A stretch of DNA of 64,000 nucleotides from Candidatus Dormiibacterota bacterium (GTDB lineage Bacteria > Chloroflexota > Dormibacteria > CF-121): NCBI GenBank assembly GCA_035544955.1, contig DASZZN010000034.1, positions 1 through 64,000 on the forward strand. Direction: 5' to 3'. Both the position numbers and the translations under genes were made by a program. Shown here piece after piece: positions 1 to 7,347 of the stretch (the first letter of the stretch is position 1; each line of letters begins with the position of its first letter). The notes beneath the pieces were generated by a model. The model searched no databases, had not been told where the DNA came from, and worked only from the letters and a program-made list of their open reading frames with translations.

Positions 1-25
1 TGCCAAGCGAGCGTTTGAGACGTTC

Positions 26-46
26 GGGGAGGGTGGGTGGGGGCTC
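26..46 (-). repeat. Possible truncated copy of the dispersed palindromic repeat
   Basis: The run GGGGAGGGTGGGTGGGGG resembles one palindrome arm plus the TAGGGTGGGG tail of the repeat found at 4-8 and 38-42 kb. Only half of the element is recognisable, so it could be chance in G-rich DNA. The rest of positions 1-119 holds no gene I can support. A short frame ending at 87-89 could be the tail of an upstream gene. Confidence 0.3.
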
Positions 47-119
47 GTGTCGATTTGGCTTCTTCTCGTTCGACGAGTCAGTAGGGTAAGCCGCAAACAG
101 CAAGGAGAAGGAGAATCAC

Positions 120-698
120 ATGGGAAGGATCGTTGTAACCGAGTTCGTCTCACTCGACGGTGTGATGGAGGATCCGGGCGGGAGCGAGCACACCAAACAC
201 GGTGGCTGGACCTTCAAGTTCGCCCGAAGCGATGAGGGCGACAGGTTCAAGATCGACGAGGTCAACAACGCCGAGGCGCAGTTGTTGGGCCGAGTGACCT
301 ATGAGGGCTTTGCTGAGGCCTGGCCGTCGAGGAGTGGCGACCCATTCTCGGCCAAATTCAACAGCATGCCCAAGTACGTCGTCTCCCAGACGCTCAAGAA
401 GGCCGACTGGAACAACTCGACGATCCTCAGCGGCAACGTCCTGGATGAGGTCAGAAAGCTCAAGCAGCGGCTGAAGGGAGACATCCTCGTCAGCGGCAGC
501 GCCAGGCTGGTGCAGACGCTGATCGCGAGTGATCTCGTCGACCAGCTGAACCTGATGGTTTTTCCCGTCATCCTCGGAAGCGGCAAGCGCCTCTTCGGCG
601 ATACGAAGGACATGAAGATGCTGAAGTTGGCCGAGTCGAAGACCGTTGGCGATGGCATCGCGATCCTCGTCTACAGGCGGGCCGTCGAGGCAGCGTAG
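120..698 (+). CDS. Dihydrofolate reductase/RibD C-terminal-like family protein
   Basis: A 192-residue cytoplasmic protein of the RibD_C/DHFR-like fold (COG0262 type), which typically binds NADPH. Family features seen are the N-terminal strand and SLDGVMEDPGG at about residues 11-21, the LLGRVTYEGFAEAWP turn at 55-69 and the DILVSGSARLVQ block near 120-131, which corresponds to the nucleotide-binding strand-loop-helix. The C-terminal part PVILGSGKRLF is also typical. The ATG is preceded by AAGGAGAAGGAG at good spacing. The substrate is unknown: stand-alone members are annotated only as deaminase/reductase-like and are rarely true DHFRs. The next gene starts 19 bases downstream and may be cotranscribed, but shows no functional link. 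Confidence 0.85.
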   Translation: MGRIVVTEFVSLDGVMEDPGGSEHTKHGGWTFKFARSDEGDRFKIDEVNNAEAQLLGRVTYEGFAEAWPSRSGDPFSAKFNSMPKYVVSQTLKKADWNNSTILSGNVLDEVRKLKQRLKGDILVSGSARLVQTLIASDLVDQLNLMVFPVILGSGKRLFGDTKDMKMLKLAESKTVGDGIAILVYRRAVEAA

Positions 699-717
699 GT
701 TTTTCTAGCATTGGGGA

Positions 718-2109
718 ATGGGGTGGCGGCCGCGGGCGTCGGCGGCGTGGGCGGCCGTCCTCGTTGGCATCGGATTCGTCGCGGCCGAGGCAATCCTCCT
801 GCGTGCCTCCCTTGGCGACGACGAGGGCTCTTACTGGCAGTCGCTTCGTGCCCTCGCGCGCGGTGAGCCGCTGTTCAGCTCGGTCTTTGCCTCGCAGCCG
901 CCCGGGTTTTACTACGCTTTTCTGCCGTTCTATCGGTTTGCGCACTCGCTGACGGGTCTGCGGGTCGGGGTCCTCCTCTTCGGACTGGTCGGATTAGCCG
1001 CGACGTATGTCGTCAGTCGGCTGCTGGCCGGTGACCTGGCTGGCCTGCTCGCCCTGGTGCTGGCGGCAACCAGCCCTGTTTACCTTCACCAGTCAGTGGT
1101 CTTGCAGGCCGATGGGCCGGCGGTTGCGCTGAGCACGGTTGCCATTGCGCTCGCTCTCGCCGCCGTCCGGGCCGATGGACGAGTGCGGGAACTGCTCGCC
1201 GCCGGTGCCGGGCTGACGCTGGCGCTGGCCGTGGGCATCAAATTGCTCGGCGCCGTCAGCCTCGTGCCGATCGCCCTGGTCCTGCTCGGCGCGACTCGCG
1301 GGCGCGGCCGGCTGGTCGCAGCGGCGATCGCTGGCGGGCTGCTCGGATCTTTCGTGATCCTGCTGCCAGCGCTGGCATCGCTGGGTGCCGCCGTCGACCA
1401 GTTGGTGTTGATGCATCTGCGTGCGGGAGCGGCGGAGAAGGGAGGCCTTGATGGCAATCTCGGATTCCTGCTAGTCCAGCGCGAACTGCCGTTAGAGGTG
1501 CTCGCCGCCCTTGGCGCCCTCGTCGCCCTGCTGCGCCGCGATCGCACGATCGTCATGCCCCTGGCGTGGGTCCTGGCTTCGGTGTTGGCCGTGCTCCTTT
1601 ACCAGCCGCTGTTTCCGCATCATCTGGTGATGTTGTCGCCGGCGCTGGCGATGACGGCGGCCGTCGGCCTTGGGAATCTTGGCGAGCTGGGACGGGGCGC
1701 CCTGGTTGCGGCTGCCGCCCTGGTGCTGGTCACCGCGGCCACCGGCGCCGCAGTTGCCGTAAGCGAGGCAAGGGTGGCCCTTCGCCCGGATCTTCACGAC
1801 GCTGAAATGGTGGCGGCGATCCGCGCGGCCAGCGGGCCGGGGGACTTCTGGATCAGCGACAACGCCTACGCGGTTGCGGCAGCCGACCGCGACATGCCGG
1901 GGTCGCTGGTCGACACCTCGGGCCAGCGGACTGAGGCCGTACTGCTCACGGTAGGTGACCTGGAGGCCGCCCGTGTGCGATACGACGTTCGGTGGGTGCT
2001 GGTCGACGGCCCCCGCCTCGACCGCGTGCCCGGGTTCCGCGGCTGGCTGGATGCTCACTTCCATGCCGTCGAGAGCCTGGGCGGCGGGGCGGTCGTCTAC
2101 CAGCACTGA
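718..2109 (+). CDS. GT39-like (PMT/ArnT superfamily) membrane glycosyltransferase
   Basis: A 463-residue polytopic protein with about ten hydrophobic segments. After the first segment the lumenal loop carries GDDEGSYWQS (about residues 33-42) and then SQPPGFYY. That acidic DE-x-Y pattern with a downstream QPPGFY is the usual signature of GT-C family 39 enzymes, which transfer sugar from a polyprenyl-phosphate donor on the outer membrane face. The C-terminal ~100 residues are soluble and end in LGGGAVVYQH. The acceptor is unknown. The start ATG has no clear Shine-Dalgarno sequence; a TAGCAT lies 7 bases upstream, so coupling to the previous gene or a very short leader are both possible. Confidence 0.75.
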   Translation: MGWRPRASAAWAAVLVGIGFVAAEAILLRASLGDDEGSYWQSLRALARGEPLFSSVFASQPPGFYYAFLPFYRFAHSLTGLRVGVLLFGLVGLAATYVVSRLLAGDLAGLLALVLAATSPVYLHQSVVLQADGPAVALSTVAIALALAAVRADGRVRELLAAGAGLTLALAVGIKLLGAVSLVPIALVLLGATRGRGRLVAAAIAGGLLGSFVILLPALASLGAAVDQLVLMHLRAGAAEKGGLDGNLGFLLVQRELPLEVLAALGALVALLRRDRTIVMPLAWVLASVLAVLLYQPLFPHHLVMLSPALAMTAAVGLGNLGELGRGALVAAAALVLVTAATGAAVAVSEARVALRPDLHDAEMVAAIRAASGPGDFWISDNAYAVAAADRDMPGSLVDTSGQRTEAVLLTVGDLEAARVRYDVRWVLVDGPRLDRVPGFRGWLDAHFHAVESLGGGAVVYQH

Positions 2110-2286
2110 GCCCCGCCCGGGCACCTGACGTCCGATGGTGGATGGCCCTACGTAATTTCAGGTAGGAACGGCCCATCATTCACTGGTCCGTCACTTTTTC
2201 TGCGCAGACCGGGTTCACCGCCTTGACCTCCTGGGAACGACTGGATGCCACACTAAGCCCAGTCTCTTTCACAGGAGGTGACACCA

Positions 2287-2466
2287 ATGTTTAGCACCAT
2301 CTACAACAAGATCCGCAATCTGCTCAACCGTGAGGAAGGGCAGGGTATGGTCGAGTACGCCCTTATCCTCGTCTTGATCGCTGTCGTGGTCATCGTAGTT
2401 CTGATCATCCTCGGCAACCAGGTCAAGAACGTCTTCTGCAACATCTCGGGCGGTCTGGGCCAGTAG
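2287..2466 (+). CDS. Flp/Fap-type pilin subunit
   Basis: A 59-residue type IVb (Flp) prepilin-like protein. A short basic N-terminus (KIRNLLNREEG) leads into GQGMVEYALILVLIAVVVIVV, the class motif in which a prepilin peptidase cuts after Gly and Glu+5 of the mature protein precedes a hydrophobic helix. A Cys near the C-terminus (VFCNIS) is unusual but seen in some family members. ATG 2287 is chosen over GTG 2278 because AGGAGGTG at 2273-2280 sits six bases before it. No tad/cpa assembly genes lie in this window, so the secretion machinery must be elsewhere. Confidence 0.9.
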   Translation: MFSTIYNKIRNLLNREEGQGMVEYALILVLIAVVVIVVLIILGNQVKNVFCNISGGLGQ

Positions 2467-2482
2467 GCTCACCGCAAACGAC

Positions 2483-2516
2483 AGAAAGGGTCCCAACGTG
2501 GGGCCCTTTCTCGTTT
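2483..2516. terminator. Hairpin terminator between convergent genes
   Basis: Arms AGAAAGGGTCCC and GGGGCCCTTTCT enclose a short AACGT loop and are followed by CGTTTT. This fits a Rho-independent terminator for the pilin gene. It is largely symmetrical, so it may also serve the converging transporter gene. Confidence 0.75.
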
Positions 2517-2530
2517 TACCGGAACTTTCT

Positions 2531-4018
2531 TTAGGCCGCGGTCTCTTCCGCGAGCCGGGCGGCGGTCTGCGGACTGCGGGTTCCGCGGAAGACGAGGACG
2601 GCCGTTACAAACCCCAGCAGCGCGATTCCCACGGCGACCAGGAATGCGGATCCGTAGCCAGCTGCTAGCGCGTGATTCAGCGCCGCATGCGTCGGAATGA
2701 CGCCGGCCAGCTGATTCTTCGTCGCCGTCGCGGCAATCGTCCCGAGGAGCGCGATGCCGATGGATCCACCGATCTGCTGCCCGACGTTGAGGAGCGCCGA
2801 GGCGAGGCCAGACTCTTCCGAAGTGGTCCCTGCGACCGCCATCAGCGTGAGCGGGACGAAGATGTTGCCCATCCCGACGGCGATCAGCAGCATGGGTCCG
2901 ACAAGACCGGTCAGGTAGCTCGTCTGGTCATTGATCTGCGAAAGCCAGAAGAGGCCGGTGGCGACCAGCAAGGGGCCGATCGTGATGAAGGGCCGCGGGC
3001 CGAACCGGCCGACCAGCCGAGCGACGATCTGCGCCGTGATGATGATGGCGGCGGTCAACGGGAGAAACGCCACGCCGGCGACCAGCGGGCTGAAGCCCAG
3101 GATGTTCTGCACGAACTGCGTCAGGAAGAAGAAGACGCCGAAGACGGCCACGCCGATGACGAGAGAGAGCATGTAGGCCCCATCGCGGTTGCGCTGCGCG
3201 AAAATGGTGAACGGCATCAGCGCGTGCCGGCTGCGCGACTCGATGGTCACGAACACGAGCAGGAGCAAAACCGCCAGCCCGAGCGCCATGAGCGTCACCA
3301 TGTCCGTCCAGCCATAGGTGGCGGCGTGCGACAAGCCGTAAACGAGACTCACCATTCCACCCGTCACGGTCAGCGCTCCGGGCAGGTCGAGCCGGCCGGG
3401 CCGGCGGTGCGAGGAGGCCAGCACGCGCGGGGCCACGATCGCGAGCACGATGCCGATCGGCACGTTCACGAATAGGACCCATCGCCAGGAGGCAAAGTTC
3501 GTAAGCACCCCTCCGAGAAGCAGCCCGAGTGCGCCTCCGGCACCGGCAACCGCCCCATACACGCCGAGCGCCCGGTTGCGGTCCGGGCCCTCGCTAAAGG
3601 TATCGGCAATCAGCGACAGTGCCGTCGGCGCGACGATTGCCGCACCAATTCCCTGCGCCGCCCGGGCAATGATCAGCCAGGTCGCGCTGGTGGCAAAGCC
3701 ACCGGCCAGCGAGCCGAGGGTGAAGACCACGATCCCGGCGGTGAACATCCGCCGCCGCCCGAAGAGGTCACCGGCCCGGCCGCCGAGGAGCAGCAAGCCC
3801 CCAAATGTGAGTGCGTAGGCGTTGATCACCCATTCCAGGCCAGTAGCGCTGAATTGCAATGCTTTCTGGATCGAAGGGAGGGCGATGTTCACGATGGTGG
3901 CGTCGAGGACGACCATCAACTGGGCCACCGCGATGACGGCGAGGGCGAGGCCGAGGTTGCGCGGCAGTGGATTGATCTTGTGATCGACGGTCGACGCGGT
4001 CGAAATCTCAGTGCTCAT
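2531..4018 (-). CDS. MFS efflux transporter, DHA2 (EmrB/QacA) family, 14 TMS
   Basis: A 495-residue drug:H+ antiporter-like permease. The protein shows LDATIVNIALPSIQ in TM1, motif A GRAGDLFGRRRMF, and motif C-like GAVAGAGGALGLLLGGVLT followed by WRWVLFVNVPIG, all diagnostic of the DHA2 branch. Length and hydrophobic pattern fit 14 transmembrane helices. It probably exports a hydrophobic or cationic toxic compound. No regulator lies adjacent. The ATG is at 4016-4018. The upstream 190 bases hold a copy of the dispersed repeat and a small CCTCAC/GTGAGG hairpin but no recognisable operator. Confidence 0.92.
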   Translation of the reverse strand: MSTEISTASTVDHKINPLPRNLGLALAVIAVAQLMVVLDATIVNIALPSIQKALQFSATGLEWVINAYALTFGGLLLLGGRAGDLFGRRRMFTAGIVVFTLGSLAGGFATSATWLIIARAAQGIGAAIVAPTALSLIADTFSEGPDRNRALGVYGAVAGAGGALGLLLGGVLTNFASWRWVLFVNVPIGIVLAIVAPRVLASSHRRPGRLDLPGALTVTGGMVSLVYGLSHAATYGWTDMVTLMALGLAVLLLLVFVTIESRSRHALMPFTIFAQRNRDGAYMLSLVIGVAVFGVFFFLTQFVQNILGFSPLVAGVAFLPLTAAIIITAQIVARLVGRFGPRPFITIGPLLVATGLFWLSQINDQTSYLTGLVGPMLLIAVGMGNIFVPLTLMAVAGTTSEESGLASALLNVGQQIGGSIGIALLGTIAATATKNQLAGVIPTHAALNHALAAGYGSAFLVAVGIALLGFVTAVLVFRGTRSPQTAARLAEETAA

Positions 4019-4090
4019 ACAACGAGAACCGTTGCCTGCGGACGATTATTCAGATACTGACCCCCTACTTTTGGGGGACTCCGGTTCAAT

Positions 4091-4116
4091 TCCCTCCCCC
4101 GCGGGTAGGGTGGGGG
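4091..4116 (-). repeat. Dispersed palindromic repeat, partly deleted, intergenic
   Basis: TCCCTCCCCCGC is followed by GGGTAGGGTGGGGG, which is the reverse-orientation element with most of its second palindrome arm missing. It lies between the divergent transporter and ATP-grasp genes. A separate CCCCC-TACTTTT-GGGGG hairpin lies just before it. Confidence 0.75.
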
Positions 4117-4206
4117 TCGTTAATCGGCATGGCTGCACAAGCTCGGCCGCGAAACTTGTGAGTTCTGCACGTTACCCCACCGCTCTCCAAGCCTCACAGT
4201 GAGGTC

Positions 4207-5592
4207 ATGGCCCAGGTCGCTACGCGTCCACAGCCCCCACCCTACCCTCCCCCGCAAGCGGGGGAGGGAAATGGAGCGATTGGTGTCAATCCCGCTATGG
4301 CACAGGAAGCGACGCGTCTGTTCGCCGAACGGGGCGTCACCTTTGGCGTGCCCGAAGACGATGGCGGAATCTTGCATCGACCGATCCCCATCGACCCTCT
4401 CCCGCGCCGCCTCGCTGCCGCCGAATGGCACGCCCTCGAACGCGCGCTGGTGCAACGTACGCTCGCCCTCGATGCCTTTATCCAGGACGTCTACGGGCAG
4501 CAGCGCATCCTGCGGGCCGGGCGGATCCCGGCGCACCTTGTCTACGGGTCGGCGTCCTACCTGCGCGGCGCCAGCAGTCCGGCGGCGCAGCGCCCCGGAC
4601 AGATTGCCGTCGCCGGCATCGACCTGGTCAAAGTCGATGGGCGCTGGCTGGTCCTCGAGGACAACGTGCGCGTGCCCTCCGGCATCAGCTATGCACTGGC
4701 CGCTCGCTGGGCGACGCGCAGGGTGCTGGGGCGGGCGATGCCGGCCTTCGGTGCCGCGCGGCTCGAGGATTACCCGCGACGACTGCGGGCGGTGCTTCGC
4801 GAGCGGGCGCCGTCGGATGGGGAGCTGGTCGTGCTCAGCCCGGGTCCACTCAACGCCGCCTATTACGAACACGAGGAGCTGGCGCGCCTGATGGAGGCTC
4901 CGCTCGTCACAGGAAAAGATCTTTTCGCCAGTCACCGCGGAGTCTGGCGGCTAAAGGGCGCGGAGCGTCATCCCGTGAGCGCCATCTACCACCGCTTCTC
5001 GCCGGATTACCTGGACCCCCTGGCGGGGTTCGGCGGGTCCGTGATTGGCGTCCCCTGCTTGATCGCTGCCTGGCGCAACGGCGAGCTAGGGCTCGCCAAT
5101 GCACCGACCTGCAGCATCGCCGATGACAAGTCGCTCTTCCCCTACGTTCCCGACATGGTCCGCTACTACCTTGGCGAGCCACCGCTGCTGGAGCAGCCGT
5201 ACACCCTGGATCTCACCGATCCTGCGCAGCGCCGGCACGCTCTCGCGCACTTCGAGGATTTCGTCTTCAAGCCGGTCGAGGGCAGTGGGGGGAAGGGGAT
5301 CGTCTTTGGCCCGATCGCGCCGGCCGAGGAACGGGCGGCCACCGCCGCCGCCGTTGAGGCGGAGCCGGCAAGTCTGATCGCGCAACCGGCGCTCGATCTG
5401 GAGCGCCTGCCCTGCCTCATGACCGACGGCACCATCGAATGGCGTCGCTGCGACCTGCGGCCGTTCGTCTTGCTGGGATCGTCGCCCTGGGTGGTCCCGG
5501 GCGGCCTTACGCGGGTCGCGCCGACCACCGAGGCCTGGCTCGTGAATTCCTCGGCGGGTGGTGGGGTCAAAGACACGTGGGTAGCGGCCTGA
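4207..5592 (+). CDS. Circularly permuted ATP-grasp protein (CP_ATPgrasp, DUF404/407-like)
   Basis: A 461-residue amidoligase-like enzyme of the circularly permuted ATP-grasp class, expected to form an amide bond using ATP; its substrate is undefined in the family. The N-terminal part (ATRLFAERGVTFGVP then PLPRRLAAAEWHALERAL) and VLEDNVRVPSG match the class. KPVEGSGGKGIVFGP near residue 353 is the ATP-binding Gly-rich loop, and the end VVPGGLTRVAP / VNSSAGGGVKDTWV is the conserved C-terminal signature. The first ~25 residues (PQPPPYPPPQAGEG) are encoded by the dispersed repeat. A later ATG at 4297 would remove that part, so the true start is uncertain. The alpha-E domain gene that usually follows is absent; three transglutaminase-like genes follow instead. 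Confidence 0.88.
   Translation: MAQVATRPQPPPYPPPQAGEGNGAIGVNPAMAQEATRLFAERGVTFGVPEDDGGILHRPIPIDPLPRRLAAAEWHALERALVQRTLALDAFIQDVYGQQRILRAGRIPAHLVYGSASYLRGASSPAAQRPGQIAVAGIDLVKVDGRWLVLEDNVRVPSGISYALAARWATRRVLGRAMPAFGAARLEDYPRRLRAVLRERAPSDGELVVLSPGPLNAAYYEHEELARLMEAPLVTGKDLFASHRGVWRLKGAERHPVSAIYHRFSPDYLDPLAGFGGSVIGVPCLIAAWRNGELGLANAPTCSIADDKSLFPYVPDMVRYYLGEPPLLEQPYTLDLTDPAQRRHALAHFEDFVFKPVEGSGGKGIVFGPIAPAEERAATAAAVEAEPASLIAQPALDLERLPCLMTDGTIEWRRCDLRPFVLLGSSPWVVPGGLTRVAPTTEAWLVNSSAGGGVKDTWVAA
4234..4268 (+). repeat. Dispersed palindromic repeat, full copy at the 5' end of the ATP-grasp gene
   Basis: This is the clearest copy: a left arm CCCCCACCCTA followed by the palindrome CCCTCCCCCGC-AA-GCGGGGGAGGG. 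It is read in frame as PPPYPPPQAGEG. It is flanked by similar ~22-base sequences starting at 4207 and 4297 (18 of 22 identical). Confidence 0.9.
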
Positions 5593-6470
5593 ACCTCTAT
5601 GCCATCGCGCACTCGAGCCGCCATCGGTATCCGGCGGTGGCGCAGCGCAGCCGCAACGAGGTGCGCTTGCAGCCGCGAAAAACACGATCGCAGCGCCTGG
5701 AGCACTTTCACCTCGAGGTGAGTCCCGACGCCGAGCTGAGCTCGTCGGTCGACTACTTTGGCAACGCCGTCTGGTTGGTCTCGGTCGAGGCGCCGCATCT
5801 GGAACTCGTCATCACCGCGCACAGCGAGGTGCGCGTGCTGGCGACAGAGGAGGTTCACCTCGACCGTCCCTGGGAGCGCGAACGACTGGCCCGCGACCCG
5901 GCCCTCGAGTTTGCCCTTTCCAGTCCGCGCGTGCCGTGGTTGCCCGCGGTCGCCGAACTGGCCCGCACGCTGGAAGTGCACGCGGGCGATGGCGAGGCCC
6001 TGTACCTCGCGACTCGCCGCCTGCCCGAGCACCTCGCGTACCTGAAGGGCTCCACCAGCGTCATGACCAGCGTGGCCGACGTGCTCGAACGACGGGTCGG
6101 CGTCTGCCAGGATTTCGCCCATGTCATGCTTGCGTTATGCCGGTACCTCGGGTGGCCTGCGCGCTACGTCAGTGGCTACTGGGTCCCGGACGAGGACCTG
6201 GGGACCCTGGAGAGTCACGCTTGGGTAGAGGTGGCCACACCGGAGGGCGAGTGGGTCGGGCTGGATCCAACTTATGCGACCACCGTTCGTGATCACCATG
6301 TCTCGGCCGCTGTTGGCCGCGACTACGACGACGCGGCCCCACTGCACGGCGTCTTCGTGGCGGCCGAGCCGGGGGAAACGCCTGAGGTCGAGGTCGTGAT
6401 CCGCCGGATAACGGCCCCCACCCTACCCTCCCCCGCAAGCGGTGGAGGGGAAAGTTGGGCCGAGCAGTGA
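5577..6470 (+). CDS. Transglutaminase-like protein 1 (bacterial transglutaminase N-terminal + catalytic core)
   Basis: A 297-residue protein. Residues 5-35 (LYAIAHSSRHRY then RSRNEVRLQPR) match the bacterial transglutaminase-like N-terminal beta domain, and residues 165-235 form the papain-like core. The triad is visible as Cys177 in GVCQDFAH, His214 in SHAWVEV and Asp230 in GLDPTY. Such proteins accompany CP-ATP-grasp amidoligases and are thought to hydrolyse or transfer amide bonds. GTG 5577 is chosen because the N-terminal strand begins right there; it overlaps the ATP-grasp stop by 16 bases, implying translational coupling. The last ~18 residues (APTLPSPASGGG...) are encoded by a copy of the dispersed repeat and are not part of the family. 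Confidence 0.88.
   Translation: MGSGLNLYAIAHSSRHRYPAVAQRSRNEVRLQPRKTRSQRLEHFHLEVSPDAELSSSVDYFGNAVWLVSVEAPHLELVITAHSEVRVLATEEVHLDRPWERERLARDPALEFALSSPRVPWLPAVAELARTLEVHAGDGEALYLATRRLPEHLAYLKGSTSVMTSVADVLERRVGVCQDFAHVMLALCRYLGWPARYVSGYWVPDEDLGTLESHAWVEVATPEGEWVGLDPTYATTVRDHHVSAAVGRDYDDAAPLHGVFVAAEPGETPEVEVVIRRITAPTLPSPASGGGESWAEQ
6415..6450 (+). repeat. Dispersed palindromic repeat at the 3' end of transglutaminase 1
   Basis: CCCCCACCCTA is followed by CCCTCCCCCGC-AA-GCGGTGGAGGGG. It is read in frame as APTLPSPASGGG, adding a C-terminal tail to the upstream protein. Its GGAGGGG end may act as Shine-Dalgarno sequence for the next gene. Confidence 0.9.
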
Positions 6471-7345
6471 CGCAGCCATTGACCAGGCGCGTACGCGTTG
6501 GATGCCAAATCCGTTTCGAGGTTGCCGTGCCCACCCCGGCGGTTCTTCAGATGCAGCCTCGTGCCGACGGCCCCCACCGGGTCCTGCGCCAGGCGTGGGA
6601 AAGCGAGCCTGACGTTCCCCTCCATCACTACCGCGATCTCTATGGCAACGTCTGCTACCGCACCACTATGCCGGCGGGCTCGTTCCGGATCGGCTATGAC
6701 GCCCTGGTCGAGGTGCCCGGTGGACCTGACGAGGTCGTGCCAGACGCCCCGCAGGTGCCGGTCGAGCAGCTGCCCGACGAGGTGCTGGTGTATACGCTGC
6801 CCAGCCGCTACTGCCTCTCGGACGTGCTGTCGAGCATCGCCTGGGAGCTGTTCGGATCGATCCCGCCGGGCTGGGGCCGTGTCCAGGCGATCTGTGACTG
6901 GGTCCATGATCACGTCCGTTTCCAGTTAGGGACCAGCAACCCGCTCACCACGGCACTCGACGTATACGAGCGGCGGGTGGGTGTGTGCCGCGACCTCGCG
7001 CACCTGGCCGTCACGTTCTGCCGCGCGCTGAACATCCCGGCGCGCTACGTTTTCGGCTATCTTCCTGACATCGACGTGCCGCCACCATACGCAAAGATGG
7101 ACTTCGCCGCCTGGTTCGAGGCGTATGTGGACGGGCACTGGCGCACCTTCGACCCGCGCAACAACACCCCGCGCATCGGCCGCATCGTGATCGGGCGAGG
7201 ACGCGACGCGCTTGACGTGGCGATGGTAACCACCTATGGTCTGGTGGACTTGAGGAAATTCGTGGTTTGGGCAGATGAGCTCCAACCCCCCAGTCAACCG
7301 TCTCGCGTTCCCGCCGCGGTGGGGGAGAGGAAAGAGGTTCCCTAG
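6467..7345 (+). CDS. Transglutaminase-like protein 2, catalytic His replaced
   Basis: A 292-residue COG1305-type protein. The N-terminal QIRFEVAVPTPAVLQMQPR strand pair and the core with Cys174 (GVCRDLAH) and Asp229 (RTFDPRNN) are clear. RIGRIVIGRGRDALDVAMVTTYG is the usual C-terminal block of this subfamily. At the position of the catalytic His (HAW in paralogues 1 and 3) this protein has Ala214 in DFAAWFEAY, so normal protease or transferase chemistry is doubtful. GTG 6467 overlaps the previous stop as GTGA; a TTG at 6455 lies closer to GGAGGGG and is an alternative. The C-terminal tail SRVPAAVGERKEVP is probably repeat-derived. Confidence 0.85.
   Translation: MTQPLTRRVRVGCQIRFEVAVPTPAVLQMQPRADGPHRVLRQAWESEPDVPLHHYRDLYGNVCYRTTMPAGSFRIGYDALVEVPGGPDEVVPDAPQVPVEQLPDEVLVYTLPSRYCLSDVLSSIAWELFGSIPPGWGRVQAICDWVHDHVRFQLGTSNPLTTALDVYERRVGVCRDLAHLAVTFCRALNIPARYVFGYLPDIDVPPPYAKMDFAAWFEAYVDGHWRTFDPRNNTPRIGRIVIGRGRDALDVAMVTTYGLVDLRKFVVWADELQPPSQPSRVPAAVGERKEVP
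7285..7332 (+). repeat. Degenerate relative of the dispersed repeat
   Basis: CCCCCCAGTCAACCG, then TTCCCGCCGCGGTGGG and GGGAGAGG, keep the C-rich left side and G-rich right side of the element around a GC-rich centre. It is diverged from the consensus but sits at the 3' end of a gene, just as the preceding copy does. Confidence 0.4.
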
Positions 7346-7347
7346 AA

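Noticed and set aside
5439-5576. Longer N-terminus for transglutaminase 1
   Set aside because: It would overlap the ATP-grasp gene by 150 bases and encodes no family sequence before the strand starting at 5577.
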